DNA of 64,000 bases. Source: Erythrobasidium yunnanense (lineage: Eukaryota > Basidiomycota > Cystobasidiomycetes > Erythrobasidiales > Erythrobasidiaceae). Positions 1-12,047 of the stretch are shown here, piece after piece. Positions within the stretch are counted from its first letter, which is position 1, and every line of letters begins with the position of its first letter. The notes under the pieces were generated by a model that did no database searches, was not told where the DNA came from, and worked only from the letters and a program-made list of their open reading frames with translations. Where the stretch lies: contig BCJC01000003.1 of the NCBI GenBank assembly GCA_001600175.1, positions 930,001 to 994,000 on the forward strand, in the 5' to 3' direction. The position numbers and the translations under genes are program-made.

Positions 1-498
1 GACTAATTGCCAAAACTGTCAAGCTCAAACGAGTGACATGAACCTTGGAGAAGAAGTCAAGCATCTGTCCAGAGTATACAACACCTTTCAGGACCCTGCT
101 CAGTGCAGACCTATACACTATTGTCCACACGCGTCTACAGGTTTACCGAGAATGGCAACCTGAAAACTCTAAACATCGAAGTGTGTTTGACCACCTTTGC
201 AGTATCGCAAGCTGAGCGAGAGCATGGTCAGAACTCTACGAGAATTTAGGAGGAAGGCCAGGCCTCGCCGAAGAGCCCGTTCTACTGTGTCGCCGCAGAC
301 TTGAGCATTAGTGCACGCTGGAACCAGGTCCACTCTTCACAAGGTATCAGTTCAGATGGCATACGAATCAATACCTGTACTGCTGTTATGTCAAAGCAGA
401 CTGTAAGTCGCTGCAATGTGGACATGTCGTTACTCGGCATGACTTGCAGTGCGCCATGTAGACTGTCGTAGAGTTTCCTGGAACAACGCAGAGGTACT
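1..498. other. Left-edge region without a supported gene
   Basis: This stretch lies downstream of the TVP23 stop codon. A minus-strand reading frame runs through to 282, but it is best explained as read-through of an intron at the end of TVP23. No other coding, RNA or repeat feature is convincing here. Confidence 0.5.
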
Positions 499-1881
499 TC
501 ATCCAATAATCTTCGAAACTCCGCTGCGCACTGTGGTATACAATCCCATTGCATCTCAGCTAGCGGACGACGAGCTTCGCCCAAGACGGAAGACTTACGC
601 AAACCGCTGACCACGCTACCACCCAAGCCGCCCAACTGCCCCAGCACACCGCTTGCTGCCATCCCACTCGCCCATCGCCGCTTCGCGCTGTGCATAAGAG
701 GGTAAGTAAGGCTCGTGCCTCGAAGAAGTTGTTCGGCACTTACTCTCTGTCAGCATATGTAAAGCCAATGGTATTTGTCACATTGAAGATCAAAGCCAGC
801 ATAACGATTGGCAGGAAGGAAAGATTGCTGTTTGTATATGTCAGTCAGCATATAGGTCTCCCTTGCGTCGGCCAGATATGGCGTCCGGATACGCACAATT
901 TGAGTATTCCGCTGCAGGCGGGAGCGCCAGTCTGTTCAGTCTGTAATTTTTGGCTTTCTTTGAAGGCTGCACATACACGAAGAGCAGCGCGATCCAGGCG
1001 GCCGGGAAGGTGTACAATGCTAGCCAGAACATCTTCGAGTCGACTGCATTCGCCGGCTGAGATGGCTGCAGATAACAATACTGAAGGTGAGTCTAGCTTG
1101 GACAAGCAGCGCAAGATCAAGCACTCACGTCACGAGATTCGAAAACCCAATAGCTGATATGCGAAAATCAGCATGTCTACATAGGCGTCTTTAAGATGCA
1201 TGCGAACCTGGTACCATCGTCATCCACCTGATTCCAGAAGCGCAAGCCGACCAGCACGCGTCCAGATACGTTCTATGGGAGTATAGAGCATTAGTGCTGT
1301 TGAATGAGGTACGTTTGCGTTGTTGCGAACCCTGACTGTCCAGAAGTCCATAGATAGGAGAACGACCACTAAAACAGTCTGAGGCAGAAGGCCATGTAAG
1401 CTATGTGCGCGCATTGTGTTGAAGGTACTGTATGACTCACAGAGAACACGTCTGGACATGTGCGACCAAGGGTTAGAGAGCCTACCTCAGGCAGCATGAT
1501 ATGGATGAAACGAACAAGAATTGCTGAAGAAGCCGCATAGCAGATATGTGACGATAGCAGCAGATCTGAAGAAGAAGAGGAAGAAGAGTGCGACTGGATG
1601 GCTGCGAACATAGATAACCAGGCTTTAGGAACGGCACACTCTTTCGACTGCCAGCCTTTGGAGACGCACGCAGACTGTTCCCATATACTCTGCTCTCGTT
1701 GAGCAGTTGCCATTTGGCCTTGCTGCGAGCTCAGAGCGCCTGCCGCCGATGCGTTCGTGGAATTCGCTGGTCCAGCGCGTCCGGTCTCGAGATCTGCTTC
1801 TACATCCGGCGCGATGCTACCATGAGAGCCTCCGTCACTACTTAGCAGATTGGCTGTACTAGGTGACCGAAAGCCAGACAT
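499..1881 (-). CDS. TVP23: TVP23-family Golgi membrane protein
   Basis: This gene encodes a small multi-spanning membrane protein of the Golgi/late-Golgi vesicle family Tvp23 (FAM18). It is broken into about seven exons. The first codes for a polar N-terminus. Later exons read, in order, [12 protein letters not shown] and TYLLCGFF (first membrane hairpin), [60 protein letters not shown], and [21 protein letters not shown]. These match the family block by block. The ATG at 1881 opens the first exon. A GTAAGT donor near 595 followed by a short final exon gives a basic/Gly end ([12 protein letters not shown]) and the stop at 499, as expected for the family. The join between the YLLCGFF and VLVVVLL exons is uncertain. 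The family is linked to vesicle traffic; its exact role is not shown by the sequence. Confidence 0.88.
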
Positions 1882-2173
1882 GACAGAGTTGCGGGCTAGT
1901 CAGGAGCACAAAGGTGAATCAAGAGATGCTATATTACGTTGGGGTGAAGTAGTGACGACTGCACCCGCTGAGATATGCTGGGAAGAGACACTATGCCACA
2001 GACTAATCTACAGATGCTATGAATAATGACGAGATGCCCTATAAGATACGCATATTACCTAAACTTCCGCAGGCCTGCAGGCCGATCGCTGTAGAGGAAG
2101 CACCAACGTACATATACCTTCAAAGATTCACTAGCATTACGGCGAGCTGGAAGTGCCTGTACATTCGGCGGTT

Positions 2174-5100
2174 TCAGGACGAAGCTTCGTCAGACTCGTC
2201 GGCCTCTTCCCATCCTCGAAAGCCAGACCAGCCTGACTGTGTGTTCAAGAATTTGTGCTCTTTGAGTTGGAGTGCCGATGGACGGTTCTTTGCATGCGTT
2301 TGCAGACATTGATGCACGAAGTCGATGGCTGCATCCGCTTCCTGCGCAAACTGCGGTTGCGATTCGGCAGCAAGGGTCTCTTCGACTTCGTCTGCCCGGA
2401 CACGCAGTGCGTCTTCTGCCCGGCTACCAACTGCCAGGCCTGCCATGGATTCCTCGCTTGACCAGAATGGACACTTTCCACAAGGCTCAGCTTGTTTCAG
2501 TATGCTGACAGGAACCAATACGTACCTCTCCACACAGTATGACATATGCCAGAACACCAAGAGCCCAGATATCCGTTTCTTTACCGCCGTACCGCTCTCC
2601 GCGCAGAACTTCGGGAGAAGCAAAACTATGTCAAGGGTGCTTATTAGCCGAGTTTGCTGGATCACATAATTTAACCTACTCTAGAGTACCAGAGAACGTA
2701 TCAAAGTAGGGCTTGCCTTCCTTAATGTAGGCAGCCGAGCCGAAGTCGATAAGCTGAACTCCGCCTTTGCCATCAAGGATGATATTTTCGTCCTTGATAT
2801 CTCGATGTACTATACCATGAGCGTGTAGAAAAGCGACCGCGTCCGTGATCTGCCCTAAGATGGATCGCGCTTCTGGAACACTGAGGCCAGTTGGTGCCAT
2901 ATCGACATAGTCGAATAGGTCTTGCCCGTTGCCGAAGCATGCCATCACGAGGTAGTAGTTCTCTCCGTCCTCGAAAAAGTCTAGCATCCCGCACAAGTTC
3001 GGGTGACCAACGCTGATTTGCGAAGGATCGGGCACGCCGAGTACGCTTGAGGAGGCTAATATAGGACTCTTCGATGGATCTTTAGCAGGCGCGCGGTAAA
3101 CTTTCCGAATATGATCGAGTACGTGAATCTCCATGGGTATCACCCCGAGAACCTTGTGCCGTTTGTAAGCATCCGCAAGGATACGCTGCTTGACGATATA
3201 CTTGAGCATCAAGTCGGGCTGTGAAATTAAAAGCAATTAGTCTCTCTGGCCATGAAGTCGTATTGTTTGGCTTACTCCTGTTGGGTAGCCATCGTCCCCT
3301 ATCTCCCGGACCTTTCTCACTAGACCATACGCTCCCTTGCCAGCCTCACTAACGACAGCGAAGGTATCGATGTTCCGGATTCCAGTCACTGCCGAGTAAT
3401 GCCTTGGATCCATGGGTCCTGTGATGCTAAGCGGAACTGGCGACTGAGATCGGGACATCAGTACAGGCAGTTGTGGATTCGGAGAGGGTGCTAGGGAAGT
3501 ATCTCTCGTGGCCGCGACTGTTCGCGTAAAGTCACGCGATTTGACAGGAGTCGAGTCCAGCGAATCTTGTATGATGTGGGCAGTAAGCGCTTTCTTGATT
3601 TCGGCTGGAGCAGGAGGTGCGGCGCCAGGAAATGGTGAGCCTGTATGTGCTGACAAGGAGCCTCTCGACAAAGTAGGCACGGCATTGCTAGTCTTGCGCC
3701 TGAAGTACGCATTGGTATCGTAAGATAGCCCATCGTCATCCTTATCGTATGGGTAGTCTCCCTCTCCTGATATATCAGAGACATCGTCGTACCGACTTTT
3801 GCGAACGGAGGCTGAACGCGACAGTTCTGGGGAAGTATGGCTGCGAGTCATCCACGACCCTTCTCGAGGCGGCAGAGACCCGTAGTATTGATTGACAGAT
3901 TGTATCGAGCCCATGCGCGGCCGAGGAGTCTGATCCACAGCAGGAGACGGTAGCATGCCTTCCTCAGAATCTCTAGGATGCGATGGAACGCTGGAGTCAG
4001 AGTCGGAAGAGCTACTAGAATCGTCTCTGTCGTTAAGATCTTCGCTCAAGCCTAGTTGCCGCCATTCCTAGATTCATGAGAGGGGATCAGCCCAGGTCTA
4101 GGCTAACAAATGTAGCCTTTCCCTTACCTCGACAGAAGGCGTCATTACGACTTGACCGACACCGCGAAGAGCTTGCAATCTTGCTTGGTAGAAGGCATCC
4201 GAGGATTCTGTCGTAGTAGCAGAAAGTGAAGCTAATGAGCCCAAGGCAGCCGTATTCCGACGTGACCGTAAGCGCCTTGCAGGAGGTGAAGGATGCCATG
4301 GGAAAGATGACACTTCGGTTGTGGCTGTAGGTGACTGTGTTCCATGCATGGAAAGAGTGGGGGAAGAAGGGCCAGATCCAGCAGGAGACGCGATAGAGGA
4401 GATAGTTCCTGAAGAAGCGAGGGTCTTGAACGGCGCCGAAGCCTGCCTTCGTTTTTGCTGGATCAAAGATTTGATGTCTGGCGATTCGGCCGTAGAGCGC
4501 GCAGACCGTCGTAGCGCATCTGTTGCAACCAGGACCGGCGATTGGGCTTCGGATTGCCGCCCGGAGCGCGACGAGGGCGATCGCCGAGGTCTTGCATGGA
4601 AGTTACGCATTATTTGCGCCAGATCGGCTGAGGAAGCCGAGCGCGAAGCTGATATTGGTCTTCCTTCACCAGCCAAACCTGATTCGCTTGCTTTCGAAGA
4701 CCGCCGCGAGGTCATCGGAGGCCTCCTAGAAGGCTCTGCATATGAATGACTTGCACTCTGCGAAGTTGAGCCATGAAAAGAGAAAGAGCTGAAGGATGGT
4801 GGGCGGGAAGTTCTGGGAGATTTGCGCGAAACTTCGCTATTCGTCTGGTTCTCGCTGAAAGAGTCGTTTGCAGACGATGTTGTCGGTTCTATATCTGTTT
4901 GATGCGACTGTGGACTAGTCGCAGAAACCAGATTTTCGGTCGGGGTTATGGGTGAAAGTGGGCCAAAGAGCCGGTCTCGCTCGCTCATGCTACTTCTGGA
5001 GTGCTTTCGAGGCCTCGATGGCTGTGAAAGACTGGACGATATCGTAGAGGGAGACCTCGAGCGTTGCAAAGCGGCGGAGACTTCCTGCTCGGCGGACCGC

Positions 5101-6005
5101 TGTAGCGAACCTGACGCCTCCGACCCCATTGGCTGGGTACTGCTATTAACCTTCTTCGATGAGCCTGAACTCCCTACTACAGACTCAGGGTATGTATGCA
5201 GGAGATCCAACGCGGTCTTGAAATCCATAGCCGCCCTCTCCTTATTGTCGGTGGAGGCACGAGAAGCAGGGAAGGGGCGTCGTGGCTGCTCATCATCTTC
5301 CTCCTGCTCAAGCGAGGGTGCCAGATGTATAGCCGAGTCCATGGAGCCATTGCTCCTCCTTGAATGCAGGCTCGAGATCGTGCTTGCAGAACCCTCTCTA
5401 TCGCGGGCATGACCTTTTCCTATCACTGTCACACCGCTCAATGCAGAGATACTCCTCCGCATTGGTTCGTTCCTTGCGGCTCGCATCCGGGCTATCGCTT
5501 CTCTCTGCTTGCGTATCTGCACTTCAGGGTCCTCCTCATCATCGGTGGTCTCGCTTCCTTTCTCTGAAGTGCCTAGGACTCCTTCTTGATGATTACTTGT
5601 CTCTGGCCCGACTATTGTTGCATCCGCCTCATCATCGCTTATCTGGAAGAGCCGTTGCTTCATTGACATTTTCGGTTTCGCTATCGGCGGAGAAGTCACA
5701 GGAACGCCATTGCTCATACTTGAGAAGCTTGTAGGAGTGGGTAGAGGCTGCGGCAATGCTTGCGAGCCGTTTTGTTGTGATGATGCTTCTCCAGGGCTAG
5801 CGGCAATCCCTGACGATGCTTCTTCCACCATCGCTCTCAGCTGTGATTCTGCAGCTTGCGCATTCCATGGAGTAGCTATAGTGCTGGGCAGCGAGCTGGG
5901 CGTTACACTGTAGCTGCTGGCCGGAGAGCTGCTATTCGTGATGACTGTCGGAAGTGAATTGCTCGGGCTCGCTCGCGGGCTAGGTCGAGCAAAGGGCATG
6001 CTCAA
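2174..6005 (-). CDS. PSK1: PAS-kinase-type Ser/Thr protein kinase (Psk1-like)
   Basis: The gene has five exons. The first (about 4128-6005) encodes some 625 residues of Ser/Pro-rich, probably disordered sequence. It ends in TPSVE, which joins by splicing to EWRQLGLSED, the segment that precedes the catalytic domain in fungal PAS kinases. The kinase domain has a glycine loop (GKGAYGLVRKV), a lysine in LKYIVKQRILAD, the catalytic HRDIKDEN, the metal-binding DFGSAAY, and the family-typical GTLD then PEVLRGERYGGKE and DIWALGVLAYVILCGE. It ends with HAKNRPSALQLKEHKFL. In the family these kinases tune glucose partitioning and translation. I could not see a convincing PAS domain in the N-terminal part, so the sensor may be absent or too divergent to read by eye. 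The APE motif reads SPE. Confidence 0.88.
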
Positions 6006-6703
6006 GCTCGCCTGCGAGCTGCGACTGTAGTGTAGTTCAGGCCGTTTTGACTGTTGCTCCGAGTTGTTGTATCTTGGGTATTCGAGTTCCGCTTAAAGAG
6101 GTCGAAATTGGCTCGCCGATCCGAGCAGAAAGAGCAGCAGAGTATAACTGTACAGTAGCAGTCGCTGTTGACGTTCGCAGCAGGTCGATACTGTGCTTGT
6201 TGAAGCGAGAAAGAGGCAGTTTGCGAGCAAGCGAGCCGGAGTTTGCAAAGGAACGAGACAAACACCAGGCGAGCGAGCGTTCGTGCAATAGCTGATTGTG
6301 CACTGCTACCATACACATACATGAATCTCTGCTACAGCCGGTACCTAGCTGCTTGTAGCAAAACACCTTCACCACTTTACGCGTTGCTCGAGAAGACTGG
6401 CGGTCTGCACTGATTCTGACTGACAACCTGAAGGTCGCTTTGCAGCTATCTTGCAGATCAGAGAAGCATGGGCGCTGCATGATGATTCTGGAACTCCGAA
6501 GGCTAAGCTGGTTGGCGAAATTCGTTGACCACCCCTGGCCGCTCAGGGGGAGGGATGGATCGCGTCGGTGGGTCTAGTGTTTTGGTGTGTTTACTTAGAA
6601 AGTGCATCTTGTCTCTGCTTCTCAACGTTTGCAGTGTCTATCTTCAGTGCGGGCAGTAGGAGCGAAGTAGAAAACAGCAGTGAAACGCCTTCAAGTCGAC
6701 CAG
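6006..6703. promoter_or_regulatory. Divergent promoter between the PAS-type kinase and cold-shock genes
   Basis: About 700 bp separate the ATG of the kinase (minus) from the ATG of the cold-shock gene (plus). The region should hold both promoters and 5' leaders. I see no clear TATA box and no supported coding sequence. Open frames here are short and mutually contradictory. Confidence 0.5.
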
Positions 6704-9700
6704 ATGTCTAGCAACGCAGGAGAGCAGGACCAGTAAGTGCATTCTTCGTCCTCTTCTCGTACGTTCCTCTCCTGCTTCCATCCCCAACTCCCTTCCCGAC
6801 TCTCTGAGTGCTCGTATGCGCGCGTAGAGAGCAATTGACCTCCCTCTGCAGAGACGCTACGCTCTTGCTGGCGCTCAGCTCACCCCTTTCCCATCACACC
6901 ACTTCCTGTCGAGGTCTCGTATCGTACTTGAGGTAAAGGTTTCCAGGTTGAGCGCATGCCCGCACCCACAGAGGTCGGACAGCACCATATGTAGAGACGT
7001 CAACCACAAGGCCGCCCGCCAGATTGATTACGATGCACGTCGCATGCGCCGCCAACATCGACGCCTTGATTCAGACTTTCAGACAAATCCATCCCATCCC
7101 ACCCAACACGTTTATAAACGGTTTCTCTGATTTGATGGATGGAGCGCGCTAATATTCGGTAAATCTCATTCCTCCCCGCTAGACTCCGCAGCCAATCTGT
7201 CGAACCGCAAGCAGACATCGCGAGGACCACAGCAGATAGACTTGCAGGACGTGACGCTGAAGACTTTGAGACTTCTCAGCAAGCAGCATCGATAACGAGC
7301 AAAGACAAAGGTGAGACAGCACGTTTCTTTGCTGATAAGCTTTTGTCGAGGATCAACCGTTGGCTGACATAAGTGACATGTGTTTGCCTAATTAGGGCCT
7401 GTCATCGACACTCCCGGAAACTTAGTCCCGATCATTTGTCAATCCCTCAGAATCGGGGCAGCGGTGCTCGCCCCGGACCAACCACACGCGTCAACTGCGC
7501 ATCCGAACTATCCGAAAACAAGCTGCGCGGTTGTCACAAGCGAGCTCGAAGAAGATTCTTCCATCACAAATACGCTCACAAGTAGTAGCGCAACTGGTTC
7601 GTCCTTGTCGTCCGCCAATTTCAACATCAGTAGTAGCAGCAGCAGTAGTCTTGGTACCTCCGTCTCGACCTCGTCGCCAGATACTTTGTCGTGCTCTTCG
7701 TCGCTCGCTCGCCAAGACACAGTCTCACCAGCTAGCTCCGAAACCGCGAAGCTGTCAACTACGAGTCTCTCTGACAGTGGTCTGAGTGAGATCCCCGCCA
7801 ATACCGTTTACCGCACTCAGCCTTCCTCGGCGAACCTGGCATCCGACTTAGCTGGAACCACCCAGGCTGCTAGCGGTGCAGACACTATTTCCAGTAGTAC
7901 TATTAGTGCTGTAGATCGAGATAACGACAACTTTGCGTTCTCCGGACTCGAGCAACCGCATCATCTTCCTGGCTACCTGGCAGTCGATCCTTACGAGCAG
8001 GAAGGAGAGCAGGAAGCAGGAGAGGGCAGAGTCATTGCTACCAATACCCAGGACGTACTGTTCGGACACAACCCAAATCAGCACATCGATAACAAGTTCC
8101 AGCCGTCTGTCGTTGGCAACCCCTCGGGATTTTTCCGAAGAACCATTGGACAGCAACAAGCCGCATATTCCAACATTTCGAGAGAACTCTACCAATCCAA
8201 CGTGAACGGCTCTTCCACTGGGAGCGCGACTGGCACACCCCTTAGCCTAGGAAGCCTAACCACCTCGACCTCCCTAGCCGACTCGACTTCTTCCTCCCCT
8301 TCTCTCTCCTATAGCATGGGAGACATCTCTCTGATGTCACATCCAGCTGCTTCCTCTTTCCGCCAGCAAGGCCTAGGAGGCCACTTCCAACCCGCATCTC
8401 TATCTCCACCCCCGACTCTAGGGCAGTTCAACGGTAACGGCCCCACGGCAAATCGCAAGACCTCTTCTTCTATCTTTGATGCGTTCGCACCTCTTGGCCC
8501 TGCCCCTCCCCAGCATGAAAGTCCTTCAAGCCATACTTCCAATCCTCCCCTCCATCCCTCAGCCACATCGAAACAAGCCATGCGAGCCAATCATCCCAAC
8601 GCTCCGTTCGAGCGCGCTGGCGTAGATGCTCTTACCCAGCAGCTTGCCGGTACCAGCATCGGCGCGCCTTCCAACATGTACTCTCGAAGATCCGGCGTAG
8701 TCAAATTCTTTAACTCGACTAAGGGTGAGAAGCTCCTCTCGTAAAGCTGACTTCCAGATCTCTAACTCGTCGTCCATAGGATTCGGATTCATCTGGGATA
8801 ATGCCTCTCACGAAATTGGCGACGTTGACATTTTCGTGCATTGGACAACTGTGCAAGGAGATGCTTCCTTCAAGAGCTTGGCCGAGGGTGAGATGGTCGA
8901 GTACGAGCTTGGACGAGGGCCTAAGGTATGTTATAGCCTTTTCATAGCTAGCCATGTGAATTATCGACTGATTCCCTTGGTTACAGGGTCTGCAAGCCAT
9001 CAATGTGACGGGACCTAACGGAGGAAATGTGCAAGGCGATCCATTGGCTAGAATGCCACTGTCGATAGGAAGGTAAAGAACATCCCATCATACCTGAAAG
9101 CATTACCTTCGTTTGGCTGACACCTCTTTCACAGCCGAGCGCAGCTCATGCCGCTGTCACGATTCAATCCGATGTCAATACCTATTCGTGAGTCGCAACT
9201 CCACCGACATCTGAATGTAGTACAAGACTCTGACATGACAGTATCGCGACAGCTGTGCATCCCCTCATGATTTCTGGATATCCTGGCCCTCAGCATGCCC
9301 ACCTCGAGGCTCCGTACTATGTTCTTTCAAACGGTCGCTTTGTGCAACAACAGCCTGTAGCCTTCCTGCCTCAAGTTATTGGCCAGCAAGGCGGCGTACC
9401 AAGCTCGAATGGTTATGGCAATGCCATGCGAGACTCTACCAACCTCGGAGCCGGCTCCCCTGCGTATATGTTCGCAAATCAAGCCCCCGGCCCTGCTCGC
9501 AATACCGCTCCCGGTGCACCTGTCTACGCTGGTGGTCCGTTCGACCAGACCTTCGGCAGTCCAAGTCGCGCAATCAACGGATACCAGGGTGTTCAATCCT
9601 CTCGCGTCTCTAGCGGTCTAGCGCCTTTTAACAGCTCGTCGCCTTCCAATATAAGCAGCACAAGCATTCACCATCTAAATGAAACGTCAAATCCTGCTGG

Positions 9701-9782
9701 CCCAATCGGACCAAGAGAGAAGCTATCCGTAGACTCCGACAAGTTGGGTATCTTCGGAAGCAGCGCTTGGAGAAAGGATTAA
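6704..9782 (+). CDS. Cold-shock-domain RNA-binding protein with long disordered arms
   Basis: The start is a 29-nt first exon (MSSNAGEQD) followed by an unusually long intron of about 460 nt. Exon 2 is 7192-7310 and exon 3 is about 7396-8724. Exon 3 ends in SGVVKFFNSTK and splices to GFGFIWDN in the next exon (8780-8925). That rebuilds the cold-shock domain: RNP1-like KGFGFI, RNP2-like VDIFVHWTTV, and then EGEMVEYELGRGPKGLQAINVTGP. The domain sits around residue 490 of about 790. It is preceded by a Ser/Thr-rich region and followed by an Ala/Pro/Gln-rich tail. Cold-shock domains bind single-stranded RNA or DNA, so a role in mRNA stability or translation is likely but inferred. The join near 9190/9242 is uncertain: the best donor, GTGAGT, gives the wrong phase, and a donor 4 nt downstream restores the frame. 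Confidence 0.85.
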
Positions 9783-10387
9783 GGACGGTGGAACGCTTTA
9801 GAAGAGCTCTTCATCAACATCAAAACATACATATACCGTTATCATTCTGCTACATTGCATTCAGTCCGGCCAATTCCCCTCTTTCCATTCCTTCAGCAAT
9901 ACATTCACTTTTCATTTCTCCCCACAGCAAGACTCGCATGTCGCCATTTCCTTCAGATCCACCACTCTTCGATGTCAGTTCTTCGACAAGCGAACGAATC
10001 CATCAGGACTTCAGCAATACCTTCAATACACGTGCGAACGAAGAGCGATTGTAGCAGTCCAAGTTGTCTAGAGATTACGGAGCAGCATCATAGGTGATAG
10101 ATGATAGGTACAGACAGCAGCATATTACTAAAGAATCTCAGTCAGTTAAAAAATCTGTTCGTGCGTCAAGTTTAGAGGGCATGGAAAGGTTACAAGTGCA
10201 GATTAAAGGTGTTTCAGCAGGTGTGTTCCATGTCAGAGCATTTCATGAAGATCTTTGTAGGATGCCATGTCACTCTGTTATCAGTGCTAATTCGTGCCCG
10301 TTGTCGAAGTAAAATGGCTTTATTGGAAGTTTGGATACAGTTCATGCTATACTGATTGAGCTACATCGTAATGGGAAATCACCTGGC
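9783..10387. other. Convergent 3' region, no gene seen
   Basis: The region lies between two convergent genes and probably holds both 3' untranslated regions. It is AT-richer than its surroundings. No supported gene, RNA or repeat was found. Confidence 0.5.
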
Positions 10388-11368
10388 CTAATCATCTGAG
10401 AACACTAGGCATCGTACTTCTATGCTCTGTCGGCCTGGTGCATCCTCCGGTGTAGCTGGATCTACAAAAGCCGTATGCGGCGTCAGAGCTGCCACGCCTT
10501 TCCTTCCTTTGGGCTGTCCTTCACTTCTTGAATCGTAACACTTGATGAACATGACTTCATTGGGTGCCATGTCCTTGTAGTAGTATAGCTGTTGCCCATC
10601 GCTCGGTGCGATACCATACGTCTCTCCGCGTACTTCGTATCCTTCAGTGGAAGTGGTCGACTTTGCGTCAGGTAAGACCTCTTTCCCTCTATCATCCTCG
10701 TCTGCGCCTTCTTTGCGAACGGGGTAGAGCAGATCTACGGCAACGAGATCCTGAGGAGTCGTAGTCCGCCAGTCGATGACGGCAAGAGGAGTGTCTGAAG
10801 CTTTATGACCGATAGGTCGCCAGACGTTGATGAGTCGAGTCCTGCCTTTGAGTAGCTCCTCTCCCTCTGGACCAGGTACATGTCTCCGCACTCTCGTCTC
10901 TGCTGCCTTGGGTGTCTGGTCTACGTGCACTTGCTGCACTGGCTGTCTAGCAGCATTCTTGTCGCGCTTCCGGATGGTATGGTCAAAGATGACTACCTTC
11001 TTTGTCCCAGGCAGCTTGGACCGTAGCAATTGCTCAATCTCGTCGTAGTACTGACTTCTGACTGTGGAATCATCTTTGGAGAAGAAGGCATCTGCTGGAA
11101 CAGAGGAAGGGGAATCGTAGACAGCGAAGCCAGCAGTATCAACGTCGCTGAACTCGACTTCTCGTCCTCGGATGTTGGCAACCGGCTTCTGAAGAGACAC
11201 TCGCTCAAAGCTGGTTACATCGCCATCCACTTTCGTCCATGGTTTAGCGCCAGTATAGCCTGGCGGAAAGAACCTGAAGGATCCGTCGGTCATGGTGCTG
11301 AGAGGTCGTCTGGTGCTGATGCTGGAAAATGAAGAGGAGACTGGCTTCAAGATAGCTCTTCGGAGCAT
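10388..11368 (-). CDS. AsaB/CmcJ/GA4-desaturase-like non-heme iron oxygenase
   Basis: This intronless gene of about 326 codons belongs to the fungal AsaB/CmcJ/GA4-desaturase-like family of Fe(II)-dependent hydroxylases and desaturases. Visible markers are VIFDHTIRKR, the probable iron-binding HVDQT, the family signature INVWRPIG, then PLAVIDWRTT, YYYKDMAPNEVMFIKCYDS, and a distal TPHTAFVDP that could supply the second histidine. The iron ligands are inferred from the H-x-D...H pattern. The first in-frame ATG (11368) gives an Arg/Ser-rich N-terminus, MLRRAILKPVSSSF, that resembles a mitochondrial presequence. A second ATG at 11293 would remove it. Relatives often act in secondary metabolism, but no biosynthetic cluster surrounds this copy, so its substrate cannot be predicted. 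Confidence 0.82.
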   Translation of the reverse strand: MLRRAILKPVSSSFSSISTRRPLSTMTDGSFRFFPPGYTGAKPWTKVDGDVTSFERVSLQKPVANIRGREVEFSDVDTAGFAVYDSPSSVPADAFFSKDDSTVRSQYYDEIEQLLRSKLPGTKKVVIFDHTIRKRDKNAARQPVQQVHVDQTPKAAETRVRRHVPGPEGEELLKGRTRLINVWRPIGHKASDTPLAVIDWRTTTPQDLVAVDLLYPVRKEGADEDDRGKEVLPDAKSTTSTEGYEVRGETYGIAPSDGQQLYYYKDMAPNEVMFIKCYDSRSEGQPKGRKGVAALTPHTAFVDPATPEDAPGRQSIEVRCLVFSDD

Positions 11369-12047
11369 GCAAGGTTGTGAAGAATAAGAAGCCAACCTGC
11401 AACTGAGTTCATCGCTGCTTTATAGCCTGCTGCCCTCGCACGAAGGCGTCACTGGACCGCTTTGTCATCCCGCGCCACTGCTCACCCTGCTCGCTGACTC
11501 TGCGCTTATTCAGCACTTTGGACAGCTTACTACATACGTGTGCAGCGGGAACCTACAAGTACCATGCGGTCAGGCTGATTGCGCGACGCTGACCGTAGGA
11601 TGACGGATCAAGAACTGTGCTCGCCAGGCCTCGTTCCCGCAAGATACTCAGTCTGTGAGAATCGTCGCATAGACCTACAATTCTGTCTGGATTGCGCTCC
11701 TGAGCTACCTCTGTCAGCTTTGTCAGAACGGGACAAGACAGGACCGCGGTACAAAGACAATCCGCAACTGCATTGGCTTCCAATTGACATCCAGACGCAC
11801 TATAGCGTTTCTACCGTTCTCCTACTCCCATTGACGTTCGTTGTATTTCCCTTGACGGTCTATGCGTGTCTAAGGCCTTATTTGCAGTACAAAGCATATC
11901 CATACATGCACACTCCACTCCTTCTAATTCCTCCACCAGCTGACAGAATCTCGAAACCCTTGTCGGTCCCAGCACCGCCACCTTTGACCTAGGTAGGCGA
12001 GCTTTTATCGAGCATTCAATGCCTTCATACCAAGATCTGAGTACAAA
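11369..12047. promoter_or_regulatory. Divergent promoter region
   Basis: This is the gap between the divergent starts of the AsaB-like enzyme and the uncharacterised protein at 12048. It contains a TATAAA on the minus strand about 50 bp before the oxygenase ATG (listed separately). A 137-codon plus-strand frame at 11579-11992 has no recognisable features, and I do not call it a gene. Confidence 0.45.
11419..11424 (-). promoter_or_regulatory. Possible TATA box of the AsaB-like gene
   Basis: The minus strand reads TATAAA here, about 50 bp upstream of the oxygenase ATG at 11368. Position and orientation are plausible, but a six-base match is weak evidence by itself. Confidence 0.35.

Noticed and set aside
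282-695. A 137-codon minus-strand frame that could be called a separate gene
   Set aside because: Its first part is the last portion of TVP23 (DAKRRWASG...). A GTAAGT donor and CCACAG acceptor inside it give a family-like C-terminus ending at 499, so the remainder is intron read-through.
690-1157. Plus-strand frame of 155 codons
   Set aside because: It is antisense to conserved TVP23 exons and has no motif of its own.
4321-5734. Several plus-strand frames of 120-155 codons
   Set aside because: They lie opposite the Ser-rich first exon of the PAS-type kinase. Long antisense frames are expected from its codon bias.
11579-11992. Plus-strand frame of 137 codons in the divergent promoter at 11.4-12.0 kb
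   Set aside because: No conserved domain is visible. One hydrophobic stretch is not enough to call a membrane protein.
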